This document shows, in pieces, positions 47,600 to 58,877 of a DNA stretch of 64,000 nt. The DNA is from Blasia pusilla. Its lineage: Eukaryota; Marchantiophyta; Marchantiopsida; Blasiales. The translations under genes and the position numbers were made by a program. The DNA lies in assembly GCA_050084515.1 (NCBI GenBank), contig CM114271.1, positions 37,634,001 to 37,698,000 on the forward strand, written 5' to 3'. Under the pieces are notes generated by a model, which was not told the origin of the DNA, did no database searches, and saw nothing but the letters and a program-made list of their open reading frames with translations. Each line of letters opens with the position of its first letter. Position 1 is the stretch's first letter.

Positions 47600-49550
47600 G
47601 TACAGCGTGAATTGCTTAACTTTTGCCTCCAAAGTTCTGTCACAGTTACAACTCCATCCAAAATCTTCTGCCAATGATATTGAATTAAAATTTCTTTCTC
47701 CCAAATTGGAATGATGCCTTATTTTGCCTCTCTTTTCTCTTCAAACACCAAAAATTTCAATTTTTCCGCATCACGTTGCTTGTTGCCGCACATTACATAT
47801 CTCAATGAGAGGGAGTGTAGATTGAGTGCTACATGTGTTAGTTCTGGGTGATTAAGGGATCACTCATGAGGTTGAGAGTGATCGTTTGGGGACCAAGGAT
47901 CATAACGGTGTCCTTTTAGAACTTTGAGAGGTGAGATGGTGTGCTTGAGAGTAGCTCTAGAGGCTTTATGCAAAGTGGCAAGAGGTTTTGAGAGTCTCTA
48001 CATGAGGGACCATCTTGATCTCCATTTGTGTCACCCTTAGACGAGGGAGAGGGCATAGAGGAGGAGTTTATAAGTGCATTACCTATTGAGTAGTCCTACC
48101 ATTTGGGTGTATGAGATAGACAATTGAGGTAGAGGACTGTTTAGATTTATGGGAGTTGTGGGTACTATAGAGTTGCAAAACTTCATTGTGGAGTTTAGGA
48201 GTTGGTGTGACTCATAGAGGGCTAGAAACTTGAGGGAGTTCAAACCTTTCACAACATGGAATGGGATGTTCTAGCACCTAGAGGTGGCACCCATGGATGA
48301 TTACCATAAGTTTTCACATAGATATGCCTCCGCGATTGAGGCTTAGAGACTATAATATGACCGATATTATGTATCATGGACCAAGCTATTTCCAAATGAG
48401 GAGGAGGACCTAGGGGAGGCTACTCCCTCTACCATTAGTGAGAGCTAAGGAGAGGTGAGTCGGACTAGGGTAGCTACATCATCTTGTCGAATTTGTCCCA
48501 GGTTCAACCCCATGGTGAAGCTCTTTGCGGTGTTGCGAAGGAACTGCCAATTAAGGGGTACGGATTAAGAAGTTGCACAACATCCACGACTTCCATAGCC
48601 GCATGGGAGAGATCTTTCAAGAGGCATTCACTTGCTTGCGTCATTTGATTAGGATGACTCAAAGAGTGATAGTGGCCTACACCGTTTATGCATAAACGGT
48701 GTTTATAGGATGTTGGAACAAGACTTGCGGAAACGGGTGAGGGATGTAGTACTTTTGATACACACCTCACCTATGTTGAGAGATATTTTGATATAGTGGA
48801 GTGCATCGAGGGTAATAGGGCCGAGGAGAGTGTAGTAGCCATGAATCACATGCAAAAGTAGTCATGATTACCTGCACCACGAGTGCAACAACGTGGATTT
48901 TGAGAGAGGAGTGTGGCACTGCGAGCTCAAGGAGGTTATCGTGAGTTTGTGCCATAGAGACCTATGTTGTCATATGCGGTTCAGTAGCAATGGCTAGGAG
49001 TTCTTTTTTAGGTATGTGGTGGAGCCCATCGCGAATAAGATTGCATCTCTCAAGGTAGTAGATGCGTGTTCTAGCCTTGAGAAGGAGATACAGTAGTGTG
49101 ACCATTTTCAGACGTATGATCATAAATGTGCTAGGTGCTTTAGCTTACTCTTTGAGTTACATCCGGACCAAAGGCCAAAGAGGGCACCATAGCAAGTTTC
49201 CAATCTAGGTGGGCCTAGAGATCGTGCGCTAGATGGTCCCATAGGGGGAGGTGGAGTTGGATTTGCACGTGAGGGTGGTGGATATGCTCGTGGAGGAGGT
49301 AGAGGTCGACCAACTAGATGAGTCGAGGGAGACTTGGGACATGAGGCTAGGATGGCTTCTCACAAAGAGCTGTTGCAACAACAGATTGTTGTGATGGCAT
49401 CAAGGTTATCCAATGCCAAATGAGTGGCGCAACCATAGATATGGAGGATCTGGGCTCCATGTGCGGGGCTACACAAAACCCGCTAGGAGTGCCAAGGCTA
49501 CTGATCAACGCAAGTGAACTGTGCAAGGACGTTTCGTAAAACCGCACCTA
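47600..49550. other. No recognised gene
   Basis: Sequence of balanced composition with weak coding-like stretches; around 49.2-49.3 kb a plus-strand frame is Gly/Arg-rich (ARGGGRGRPTR). It may be a very decayed retroelement, but no diagnostic motif survives. The palindrome at 48679-48702 is listed separately. Confidence 0.4.
48679..48702. repeat. Perfect 24-bp palindrome
   Basis: ACACCGTTTATG followed at once by its reverse complement. No loop; symmetric about 48690/48691. No other copy was noticed in the window. Confidence 0.9.
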
Positions 49551-49589
49551 TGACGAGTTTTCATTGAGTAGGGCCGGATGTGATTTGGG

Positions 49590-50255
49590 ACACGATGAAT
49601 CGGTGCGTGCCCCGATCGGCAAATGATCACCGGAGTATAGCACAGGATCTAAAACCTTGCATTAGAGTCAAAATTTCAACAAGGTAAACCCACTGAGCTC
49701 CCCGGCGTCGGGAGGTTTGGTCGTGAGATTGGATACCGTCCAGTGGGCAGAAGACGATTCAAAAAGCCAAGTGAAATCGGCCAAATCTATTTTTTTTAAC
49801 CTCCCGGCCCCTCCTTTCTCAACCATTTAGGCTCGACGGTCGGCCCAGAGGGCCCCTACCCTATCGGGCGCCACACTCTCCCAAAAGGAGGAGCCCTGGA
49901 GGGCTAGTTCTACAGTGTCTGGAACAATCTACATTTTGTCTTTGGTGCCGACTTGAATCTTGGGTGATTTAAAACACTAAAAAGCCACTCACCACGCGAA
50001 ATTCAGGTGAATAATCGAAAGCGAGTCTGCGCGTAAATATTTAATCGCGCGATTAGATTGCGACATAAGCAACTCGCAGAGTTCTGAGAATACTTTAGTG
50101 ATAGTATAGTGCATCATGGCGCAAAGCGCACCAACAGCCGGAGAGTCAAGTTTGGTTAACCGGGGCCTAAACTCTTCGTTGCTTGAGCCGCATGCGGGGA
50201 AACTTGCACGTGCGGTTCTTTGGGGGGGAAGCCTGAAAGAGCCTACCTATCTCAA
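49590..50255 (+). other. Mitochondrial group II intron segment (cox3 intron)
   Basis: The sequence up to 50255 has the appearance of a plant mitochondrial group II intron: higher G+C, GTGCG at about 49595, and phrases typical of its conserved helices. The decisive part is domain V, listed separately, followed by GGGGGGGAAGCCTGAAAGAG and CCTACCTATC, the usual domain VI and 3' end. The exon that follows is cox3, so this is the intron interrupting cox3 near codon 208. The 5' splice site and preceding exon are not recognisable, and the left boundary given is approximate. Confidence 0.7.
50185..50218 (+). ncRNA. Group II intron domain V
   Basis: Exactly 34 nt, beginning GAGCCGCATGC and ending GCACGTGCGGTTC. 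The outer helix GAGCCGCA/TGCGGTTC pairs fully (one G-T), a GGGGAAACTT section caps it, and a two-base AC bulge sits on the 3' side. The AGC catalytic triad is present. These are the invariant features of the intron's catalytic hairpin. In the nucleus it has no expected role. Confidence 0.88.
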
Positions 50256-50390
50256 TTTCATGTCATTATAGGTACTATTTTCTTAATAATATGTGGGATT
50301 CGTCAATATCTGGGTCATTTTACCCCAAAGCATCACTTTGGCTTTGAAGCAACGGCTTTTTATTGGCATTTTGTTGATGTTGTATGCCTA
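50256..50390 (+). pseudogene. cox3: Mitochondrial cox3 last-exon fragment (NUMT)
   Basis: 45 codons reading [20 protein letters not shown] ... [18 protein letters not shown], the second-last membrane region of cytochrome c oxidase subunit III. The protein belongs to respiratory complex IV in the mitochondrial inner membrane. The frame is open, but the homology ends after DVVCL, where mitochondrial proteins have DVVWL and about 25 more residues. An isolated fragment in nuclear repeat DNA cannot make the protein. The uninterrupted frame and well-formed intron domain V suggest a fairly recent transfer. Confidence 0.9.
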
Positions 50391-52930
50391 GAGGCAGCTA
50401 CTCCAGGCGTATCCATAGCAGATGCAAAGTTGGATCCATAGAGAGGGAGAGCCAAGAAATACACCACGATTCCTCAATCTTTTATTTTGTACAAGGCGAT
50501 GAGGACCCCATCGATGCGGCCTGATTAGAGTTCTCGAAGGATGGATATTGGTGGTGTGCACACACGACGGGTAATGAGAGAAGCAAGTACCACAACTCCT
50601 ATACCGGATGCTTAGGTAGAGCGTATGTCAAGAAAGTTGTTAGGGGCGGCCATAACTATCTAATACGTCCCATGGTTTTTCGCTTCAAATATTACGACGT
50701 ACACCGGTTGAGTTTTTTCGGTTAGCCATTATGCTATTTGAGTGTGGAGATGATGTCACTACCTCACGTTTAGATGTACTTGCAAAGGAGGTGATGGACC
50801 TGTCCTTGGAGCCTATGCACAAGCTTTCCACCTCAGATTTATGGCATGTGGTGGTTGTTAGGATAGATGGAAGAGATGCGTGCAAGACCCGCAATAGAGC
50901 GTGTTATGGTTTCTCCAAATGTTGATTTGGTGGATGACAGAGGAGAGGTCTTCCATTTGGTGAGTCTTGGAGGCAAGGTGTTTTTTTGTAGTGCATCTTG
51001 TTGGATTCAAGATCTAGATCATAACCCATGATATTGGAAAAGGTGATATTTACGGGGTTAGGTCGGACGAGGGCCGATATGGGGCGTTGCCTATTTAGGA
51101 TACAAAAATCCTTGAGTGGAGCAAGTGCAATATAAATTATCACTTGATATGAGCTCACGGTGAGGATTTGACCATGACATCCGTTAGATGAGTTTGTGGT
51201 ACGAGCCAAGGCAATAGTGACCGATGCCGACTTTTCCTAATATTTCCAATGCCACCTTATTCATCCCAAACACACCTAAGATCTTGTCGTTATGACCTTA
51301 AACACCACGGCCTTTCCCACCTTTTTTAGTTTTCCTACTTTCTATATATATAAGAAGGCCGATCCTAGCTTGGTTTGGGTTGACCATGCAAAACGGCTGG
51401 TATGCCTAATGCCTCTGAGCGAGAATAGGCGATGAGATTTTGTAGAAGAGTGACATAATATCGTCATTATCACAACCATCTTGACCTCATGTCTTGGATT
51501 AGGCGATGGACGTGAACTTCTTGTAATGAATTAAAATCTTAGGAGTAGTTCAGCAATGTCAAATGAGGTTGCGACAAGTCACGGTTGTTATGTTGGTGAG
51601 CCTCATGCCTACCGAGACGGTTCAAGTAGTGGTTGGAGGCAATACTAGAGGAGATCATGAAAGACATCCATCCTTGGACTTTTTGGGATGTTTTGCAGGT
51701 ACCTTGGGAGATGGCAGCCACAACATTGAGCGTGGTATATGGTCCTCCCTATTGAGGAGATGAGGTAGAACCATCACTCTCTTGGACTTGGCTTGGTATC
51801 CACACCATGAAGCCAACCTCCCAATCCATTTCGTGCACTTGGCTCGCCCCGAAGCTCCCCAAAGTAGAGTTCAGGTTCTAAGCATCCCTTGGAGACCCTC
51901 CCCTTAAATATACTTTTAGAGATCTCCACCCCCTTCCCATCTTAATTTGGGAAAGTCCTCTTGGGCCACTCCTTTGGGCCTGGAATCCCATTGCCAATAT
52001 GATAGTTTTGGGGTACTTTCTAAAAAAAATTACGTTTTTTCTCTACAACTTTGGTGGGTTGGAATTTTATTTTCCTAAGATTTCCAATGACACCTTATTC
52101 ATCCCAAACGTACCTTAGATCTCGTCGTTATGACCTTAAACGTTCTTGTGTCATATTTTAGAGACTTCTCCAATGCGCATCCATACTAGTGCGAGCCTAC
52201 TAGAGTTCTAATGTTCCGTATCGACGCACGCTTGGCTATGAAGGTTGCAAAATTCACCCCTTGTTAGAGGTTGATGCCCTCATCAACGCAAACCTTTTAA
52301 TTTCAAGTCTTGTTGGGAAGACCACCCTTTGATTTCAAATTGCGTTCTTGTAGCTAACTTGCAATTCCTGTTTTGGCTTAAGTCTTAGATTGTCACACGC
52401 ACCACTTAGAAACATTTAGCTTCTCTTCTGAGGTGAACATAGATCATCTTCCTCCTGATAATCTAAGTTACCCTAATAAGCTATCCATCTTAGTCTAATA
52501 TCTAAGACTTCACTCGCTCACAACACATAAAAATCCCACCTGTTTGCAAGGTCCACAAGATGTACTGTTTTTGGATCAATATTGAATTTGACTCAGGCGC
52601 GTCACTAAGTTTACTCATGATATCGCAAGTAAGATCATCCCAAGCCCCAAGAGAGTGTGATCTACCTTTCCAACGCGAAGGCAAGCCCAAGTGTTGATTC
52701 CTCAACAGTTGGTCGTGTTCTAAGTGCTTATCCAAATCCAATCACTCTCCTCAAATATGTTATATCTCTCCTCTTAACTTATATCCTAAGCACATGAGGA
52801 ACTACTCATTGCCATGCACCAAAAGAAACTAATTGCAATAATTTCCTAAATCTCTAAATTGATGCATCACTTTAGAACAGCTTTTGGCCCAAGCTTCCAA
52901 TGGTCACAAATAATGTTCCTAGCCTCTCCA
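50391..52930. other. No recognised gene
   Basis: Short frames only. Around 50.52-50.70 kb a plus-strand frame (YWWCAHTTGNERSKYHNSY) is protein-like but unidentified. Phrases such as TTTCCAATG(C/A)CACCTTATTCATCCCAAACxxACCT occur twice (about 51240-51300 and 52080-52140), a short dispersed direct repeat. Confidence 0.45.
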
Positions 52931-52934
52931 TGTA

Positions 52935-53480
52935 CTAACGCTTCTGTGCTTCCATTTGTAGTCTTGTAACACATCTTGAGCATGTTCCAAATCCACCTAC
53001 GCAATCCAAGTCACCTCCTTCATATGGTAGCCCTTCCACTTGACCAAGTACTAGTACTTGTTGGCCCTCCATCTCGAATCTCAAATGCAAGATGGTCTCT
53101 ACTTCAAACTCTAATTCTTCCTTGATGATCACTACTTGGGATCCAAATATTTTCTTGGAATGCCCATTATCTTGGAAGAACTTATTCAAAAAATACACAT
53201 GGAAAGTCGGGTGGATCTTGAACTCTTCTTGTAGCTCCAATATGTAGACATCCTCAAACGAGTTGGCCTTGATCACATACGGTCTAGTATTCTTGGCATA
53301 CAAGTTAGTGGACAAATTATTAAAAAGAGTAAAATTCTTCACACTAAACTACACTTACTCCCCCACTTGAAAAGTCACTTGGCGTCAACTCTTGTTAGCC
53401 TGCTTAACGTAGATTAATTGAGCCTTCGTAAGACTCGCTCTTGCCCAATTATCGATCATGCTCTTGCATCTCTGCTAATT
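52935..53480 (-). pseudogene. Ty3/gypsy integrase C-terminus and chromodomain-like remnant
   Basis: On the minus strand, upstream of 53342, the frame reads ARASLTKAQLIYVKQANKS and RQVTFQVGE with stops between; this is the gypsy integrase region that ends in FxVGDxV. It continues from 53342 with YVIKANSFEDVYILELQEEF and KIHPTFHVYFLNKFF, the standard gypsy polyprotein tail. The last part (EVETILHLRFEMEGQQVLVLGQVEGLP) lines up with a chromodomain, whose VKWKGxP core has decayed. Chromodomains direct plant chromovirus integration to marked heterochromatin. Several in-frame stops make this a fossil. Reverse transcriptase and LTRs were not found nearby. Confidence 0.8.
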
Positions 53481-54660
53481 GTTGTTTCTTGTTGCGTTTA
53501 TGCTCATGTAGACCCCTCAGAAAGGACCAAGTCAAGCATCCCTTCTAGCTGCTTGACTTGGCCCTATCTTGTGCCAAATGGTTTTCTCTCAAGGCTTAGC
53601 CAATCCCATGTTGACAAAAGTACATTACATATTATCTCTTCCAAAATATCCTCATCAACTCACTTCATATCCTCCAAACCACCCCAACTACCCTAGCCAC
53701 CAACCAAGACTAATTTTTCTTTTCTTTCATTAATACATCAACCCCATTACTTTACTTTTATACTTCCATCTCTTATTTATTACCTCTTTTCCTTAATTTG
53801 GGCCCGCACAAATGAGCCATCCTAAAGAGATTCAAAGATGTAACTTTCATTTTCCTAAGCTAATTTACTTAATACTAATAAAACTCTCTCTAACACTAAA
53901 TGAGAGAGGACTTTAAATAGTGGGTGATTTTACTATACGACAACAGATCTCGACGAGAAAATTGGCGATGTGAAAAAATAGGATTTCAAAAGAAAAAAAG
54001 GATCTTCTAGAACAAGCAACGGAGTCATACCGGCAACGAGCTACCTAACAAATGGTGTACAGGTTCCTTATCTCCTATGTGAATGAAGGTACACAGATTA
54101 GTATCCCGTCGCGTGTAGAGTGTGGGCTTCTCCTCTAGATGGAGACAGATTCTCCATGTACGACATGGGGCATGATATGTGTGATTGGGAAGTCTTAAAT
54201 TATCCAATCTATTTGGACATCAACGACCGTGAAGAGATCAGGGATAAGAACCTATGAGTGGTCTATGATGCAATTGTTGCTAGCAAGGACAACATCCCCA
54301 ACCTATTGAAGGTTGCCTCCTTATAGAACATTTTCCTTCATAATTCTAGTTGTGGGATGAGAACCCATAAGATACTATTCCGGATTGGAATACTCCACTA
54401 ACTTACGACCATATCGCACTTTTTTTTTCTTTTGCATACGCATATTTGAGTGATAGGGGTGTTTCTGGGTTCTGTATGGAGGGAGTGAAGACAAGCTCTT
54501 CAACCTTCCGTGCATGAAGAGATCTTTGAAGTTGCAGACGGTGCAATCTTGGATGACCAAGAATGACTATCCACTGAGATCTCCAACAAATCAAATCCGC
54601 GTAAGTCCCAAAAAACTATATGCTTCTTTTTTATATGATTTTGTTTCAGAAATTTGGGTC
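53481..54660. other. No gene seen
   Basis: AT-rich to mixed sequence with short frames on both strands; nothing supported. Confidence 0.5.
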
Positions 54661-54666
54661 AGACAT

Positions 54667-54943
54667 GCAATCCGTCAGATTTTGAGGGATTGCGGGAAGT
54701 TGTTTTGTGAGCTTAATTATGTGCAACCTGTCGGACTCTAACAGGTTGCCTATAGACCAAGAAAATTGGATTTGCAACCCAACGGATTGTGGATCCACTA
54801 TTCTGAGTGTTGTAGAGCAATCCGCTGGATTCCGACGGGTAGCTTTGCACATATGTACACCTTGCAACCCGTCAGAATCTGATGGGTTGCAACTGGACTT
54901 CTCTTCAATCTACAGAGCAACCTGTTGGTTTTCGACGGCTTGC
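54667..54943. repeat. 27-bp palindrome array, cluster 1
   Basis: Five full units at 54667-54693, 54723-54749, 54817-54843, 54864-54890 and 54917-54943, plus a half unit at about 54774. Left arm GCAACCCGTCGGA, right arm its complement with a TC/TY centre. Spacers of about 20-30 bases are unlike one another. Start-to-start spacing is 43-56 bp, the tightest in the region. Units differ by several substitutions that often break pairing on one arm only. Confidence 0.9.
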
Positions 54944-55505
54944 TTGCTTCTTCCTCCTTATAGCTGAAATCCTTTTGCCCATGTCTTGTGCACAGATTGA
55001 GAACTCATATGTCTATTGTTTTGTCAGACTAGAGCATAATTTCCTGGTGTTTGAGATCTCAGATCCAATTCATCCATCCTTCAATGGGTTCACATTGGAC
55101 AGCCTTTACAATTCGCTCCCAGGAATTTTCATGCAGGAAGGTACGCCTTTACTTGGAGGAAGGGAGAACTCTCCGGCGCTGATGTAGACGCTCAAGGAGC
55201 TATGCTCGAGACCGAGTGATTTCGTCTTGGATTTGGTCGGCTTATCAGGGGCGAGTGTAAGAGGCGCCTAGCAGAGTGGAAGGAACATACTCTGCCTTGA
55301 GGGAAGGAGGCAACTATTTGACCTTTGCAAGGAGGTAAAGGCAGACTACGAAAGGCTGGTGGGAGTATACAATTTGCCTCCAAGGCAAAGTGCATTAGCA
55401 GCAAAGCCATTGGTAGTGACAGTATCGTCACTACTTGTTATTCCTTAAATCAGGCGGGCAAAGTCGAGAATCATTTTGGAAGAGCTCTCGGATGATGACG
55501 AGTGA
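54882..55505 (+). pseudogene. Unidentified decayed protein gene
   Basis: A single plus-strand frame runs from 54882 to the TGA at 55503-55505, broken only by stops at 55185 and two later positions. Between stops it reads like a real protein (LKELCSRPSDFVLDLVGLSG; QLFDLCKEVKADYERLVGVY; IILEELSDDDE), ending acidic. A second block, 55739-55822, in a plus frame reads VSPKKSIVKEPRRVRSIFVDDEA before a stop and may be a further exon or a related C-terminus. Two 27-bp palindromes lie at or before its start. I do not recognise the family. Confidence 0.4.
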
Positions 55506-55993
55506 GTTCAATCAATTTCTCGAGGTCACAAGCGTTGGGGAGTTGGGATTTAGTGGTTTCAAACGGCGGAGCACATATTGATACGTACTAGATGGGTGTA
55601 AACTTGTAGAGCATAAAGATATTTTTCCAAGGCATCCATTGGGACTTTTCTCATGTGACATGGGATTGATATGGTGTACCTAGGAGGGCAAGGCTTTTGA
55701 ATTTCCTTTCTTTCTCAATCCCCATCTACAATCGGCCAAAGGAGCCACTTGTCTCTCCAAAGAAGTCTATTGTAAAGGAACCAAGGAGAGTTAGGAGTAT
55801 TTTTGTAGATGATGAGGCATAAGAGATCATAGACTAGACTTTCTAGTTTAGGAAATCAAATGTAAATTTTTTAGTTGCGATCGAATTATAATGAAGGACT
55901 TCCATGTTTTCTAACATTCTTGAAGTGGTTTCCTTCTTTTTGGTTTTCTTTCTCTGGTCTCTCTTGGACTCTACTAGACAATTTTGGTGGCTT

Positions 55994-56415
55994 GTAACCC
56001 GTCGGATTCCGACGGGTTGCATGTCTAACTGGGGATGTGTTTTGTGATGTTTTGCTTTATGAATGGTTCAAACTTGTAAAATAGTTCTCTGGTTTCCTCT
56101 TATGGTTGTCGGATTCCGACGGGTTGCAAAATAAAAAAACAAAGACAATGCTTGTAACTTGTCAGATTGTGACATGTTGTGAGAGGTGATATTGTTTTCC
56201 TTATCTCTTTTTTTTTTGCTGCCCTTGGGAGTTGTGTCTCTAAAATTTTCCTCTCTTCCTCTCCTCTCTTGCAACCTCTCAGATTCTGACGAATTGCAGG
56301 TATGAATGGAACTTGTGTTTCCTAACATTTATTCATATGACCCCTAATGACAAATCATTCTTATACCTTTTTGCTTACATCTTGTCATGCAACCTGTCGG
56401 ATTTTGACAGGTTGT
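55994..56415. repeat. 27-bp palindrome array, cluster 2
   Basis: Units at 55994-56020 (nearly perfect), 56101-56127 (left arm degraded), 56154-56180, 56271-56297 and 56389-56415. A half unit follows at about 56499-56509 and a degraded full unit at 56759-56785. Spacers of 26-92 bp are unrelated to each other. Confidence 0.88.
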
Positions 56416-56499
56416 AGGTCCGGGTGATTTGAGTTGATCTCTCTTTTTTCTAATCTTTGATCTGCACGTGTGGGTTTCTTGTCTTATCTCCACATATAT

Positions 56500-57110
56500 G
56501 ACAGGTTGTTATCCATTTTTTCCTTATCTTTGATGACTCATATCTTCTAACTCTTCCTCTACTAGATGATTGCCTCCTATTCATTTCAGTTGCTATTTCT
56601 CTCACCTTTGATCACAATGGAACCTATGGATTTCTTGTCATATCTTCACATGTAGGTAGGCTATTTCCTATGGATTTTCAATGGTCATGTCTGTGAATAA
56701 GTCTATTACAAAATCACCTCTCCTCTCTCTCAGTTCCTTTATCTCCAAGATTATCATGAGTGGTTGTTGAATTCTGACAAATTGTCGGAAATAAGGCTGG
56801 GAGTCTTGAATTAAAAGCCCAAAATCTTTCCATATATTGAGAAGACTAATCCTTGTCTCTTTGTCTAATCCATATATCTGGCTTACACACATAGTTTGGT
56901 AAGAAATCGGATTCCCTTCACTCCCTCATCTTGCTTACAGATAGAATTATTGAAGCATGTCCAAAGCAGGCTTCACATTTCCAACTTTACATGTTGGTCT
57001 GGAAAAATGAGGTTGGTTTTTTCCCCAAGGTGGTCCACTTACATCTCTCTTCAAAACTTTTTTTATTTTTGAAGTAGAGGAGAAACTTCAAAAATAAAAA
57101 ACAAGGGGAG
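56500..57110. other. No gene; degraded palindrome at 56759-56785
   Basis: A 74-codon minus-strand frame (56668-56892) has a charged, helical look but no known domain. Nothing else is supported. Confidence 0.4.
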
Positions 57111-57113
57111 ATA

Positions 57114-57651
57114 TTAAAGAAATCTATTCCCCGAAACTTGAAGTAGGAATGTGTATGCAAACTTTGGGTTAGGTTTGTTTCCATTAGATCTCATGAGGTC
57201 AATGACATTCACATTAATGTCTTTATCTTGAAGCACATTGTCACGAACTTGTGAGTTGGAGTAAAAGCTAGATTGGAAAAAGCAAGAATTATAAATGTGG
57301 AACTCAAAGCACTCGCAAGTTGAAGACCTCCGACATTGGACAAAACATGCTTCAAAGGCAAGCCATAGATTCTGTATTGTCCATTGAAATATGGTGGAAT
57401 TTTCCATACTTTGGACTCTCCAATCTCGCGTTGGACTGTTTCACCTATAACCTCATCCTTTCCATCCATCTTGATATCCTTGGAAATAAAGATAGTTTAA
57501 ATTCAGAGAAGAAATTGGAGTGAAAAGAATTTTGTAAGACTACTATATGAACATCCCTAGGTTGCACTCCAATAATATCTAGCGGCTTTTCCTCTAATTG
57601 AGGAAGAGTTGCTAGATAACTGCCACATGTGAGTTTCAAAAAAAATTCCAT
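57114..57651 (-). pseudogene. Unidentified minus-strand coding remnant
   Basis: Three overlapping minus frames appear to carry one protein in sequence: 57651-57445 (FLKLTCGSYLATLPQLEEKP), then 57469-57209 (VWKIPPYFNGQYRIYGLPLK ... ALSSTFIILAFSNLAF), then 57230-57114. Frame changes near 57460 and 57220 would join them. The middle has one hydrophobic segment of about 18 residues. No known domain recognised. Confidence 0.28.
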
Positions 57652-57844
57652 CTGGATATGACGGAAAAGCTGATTGTTGGAGAAAGAAATGAGAATGAGA
57701 ATGAGAATGTTGAATTTATAGTGAACAATATATGAGTTTATTCTAACAGGATTGGTTTAACATACACTTCGTAGTTAGGTTCAAGTAGCGCTAATTGATG
57801 GGACCAAGGGATAAAGAATATTCCATCAAAAAATCCGTGGGTAT

Positions 57845-58136
57845 CCAACCCGTCGAACTTTGATGGGTTGCTTTGGGGTATGATTATAGCGAGTCGAGGG
57901 GACAGCCGAGGAACTTTAGGGAATCCTACATGCTGTAGTACAATCCATTGGATTCTGATGGATTGCCAAGGTTGGGATTTTTAGGTTCTTGGATGCAGTG
58001 AGGGGGCTATTTTTGAGCTAAGTTCGATGGGTTATAGTGGGGCCATGGAGAGTTGTAATAGGTACATTATCAACAAATATGGGGACAAAGGGTGGGGGAA
58101 GTCATGTAAGAAACTTGTCGGAATCCTAAAGGTTGC
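57845..58136. repeat. 27-bp palindrome array, cluster 3
   Basis: Units at 57845-57871, 57940-57966 and 58110-58136, with a half unit near 58020-58033. 57940-57966 pairs almost fully (ACAATCCATTGGA with TTCTGATGGATTGC), with compensating-looking changes on both arms. Confidence 0.88.
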
Positions 58137-58877
58137 AATCTTATCCGTCATATGTCATGATAGATGAGACAAAGGGGATATAGTATCGAGGCCTTAGAGG
58201 GGTCTTGTACTTCCCTATTATGCGGTGACCTACGAGTGTAGGTCATCCTTTCCTTTATGAAGAGTAGAAACCTTGGAGAAGTTGATCCTCCCATCATTGT
58301 GTGGGCCCATAGGGTTGAGGGGTAGTTGGTAGTTGGTGTCATGAGAGAACCACAAATGTAGTTGTTAGGGAGTTAGTACTTTATGTACTCGAAGTCGTTA
58401 ATGACCTACTTGGAGGGAAGTTACCTATGTGTACATGTCACCCATATGCATGGAGATGCCTAGGAGGGGTATACCTTGGATAAAGCTCATTCGGAGCTCA
58501 TCTTCCTTAGGATCAGACCCATGTTGGGATCCATGATGGAGTGCAGCTTGCATGTATTGAGCCTGGATTCTCTCTTGAAGAGTGGTCTAGGATTGATCGA
58601 AGATCACACACATTGAGAGTTTCTTTTCATACTTTCTCTTATTGTTACATCATTGTGTATCATTGATATGGATGTTTGGATGAAGCATAGTTGATGGCTG
58701 ATTTCATCAAGTTTCACAATATATTCATATCAACTTTATATCTTAAAGGGGTTGTCCAATTGTTCATGTGTAGATATAGTAGGATTCATAATTAGATGGA
58801 TCTTAGACTTGTGTATGTTGGGAGCAATGTCTATTCGCACATCATGTACTCAAATGGGTTGCAGGGGATGGTGGTGG
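58137..58877. other. No gene; half palindrome near 58847-58862
   Basis: Short frames only. CAAATGGGTTGC near 58851 is a right half unit. Confidence 0.45.

Noticed and set aside
50220-50441. A 73-codon open frame as a nuclear gene
   Set aside because: Its core is the mitochondrial cox3 C-terminal exon plus translated group II intron tail and unrelated downstream sequence.
54667-54943. CRISPR-like array (27-bp palindromic repeats, 20-30-bp unique spacers)
   Set aside because: The host is clearly a plant nuclear genome. Repeats are diverged and unevenly spaced over 4.5 kb, and no cas-like gene or leader is present. The resemblance is only geometric.
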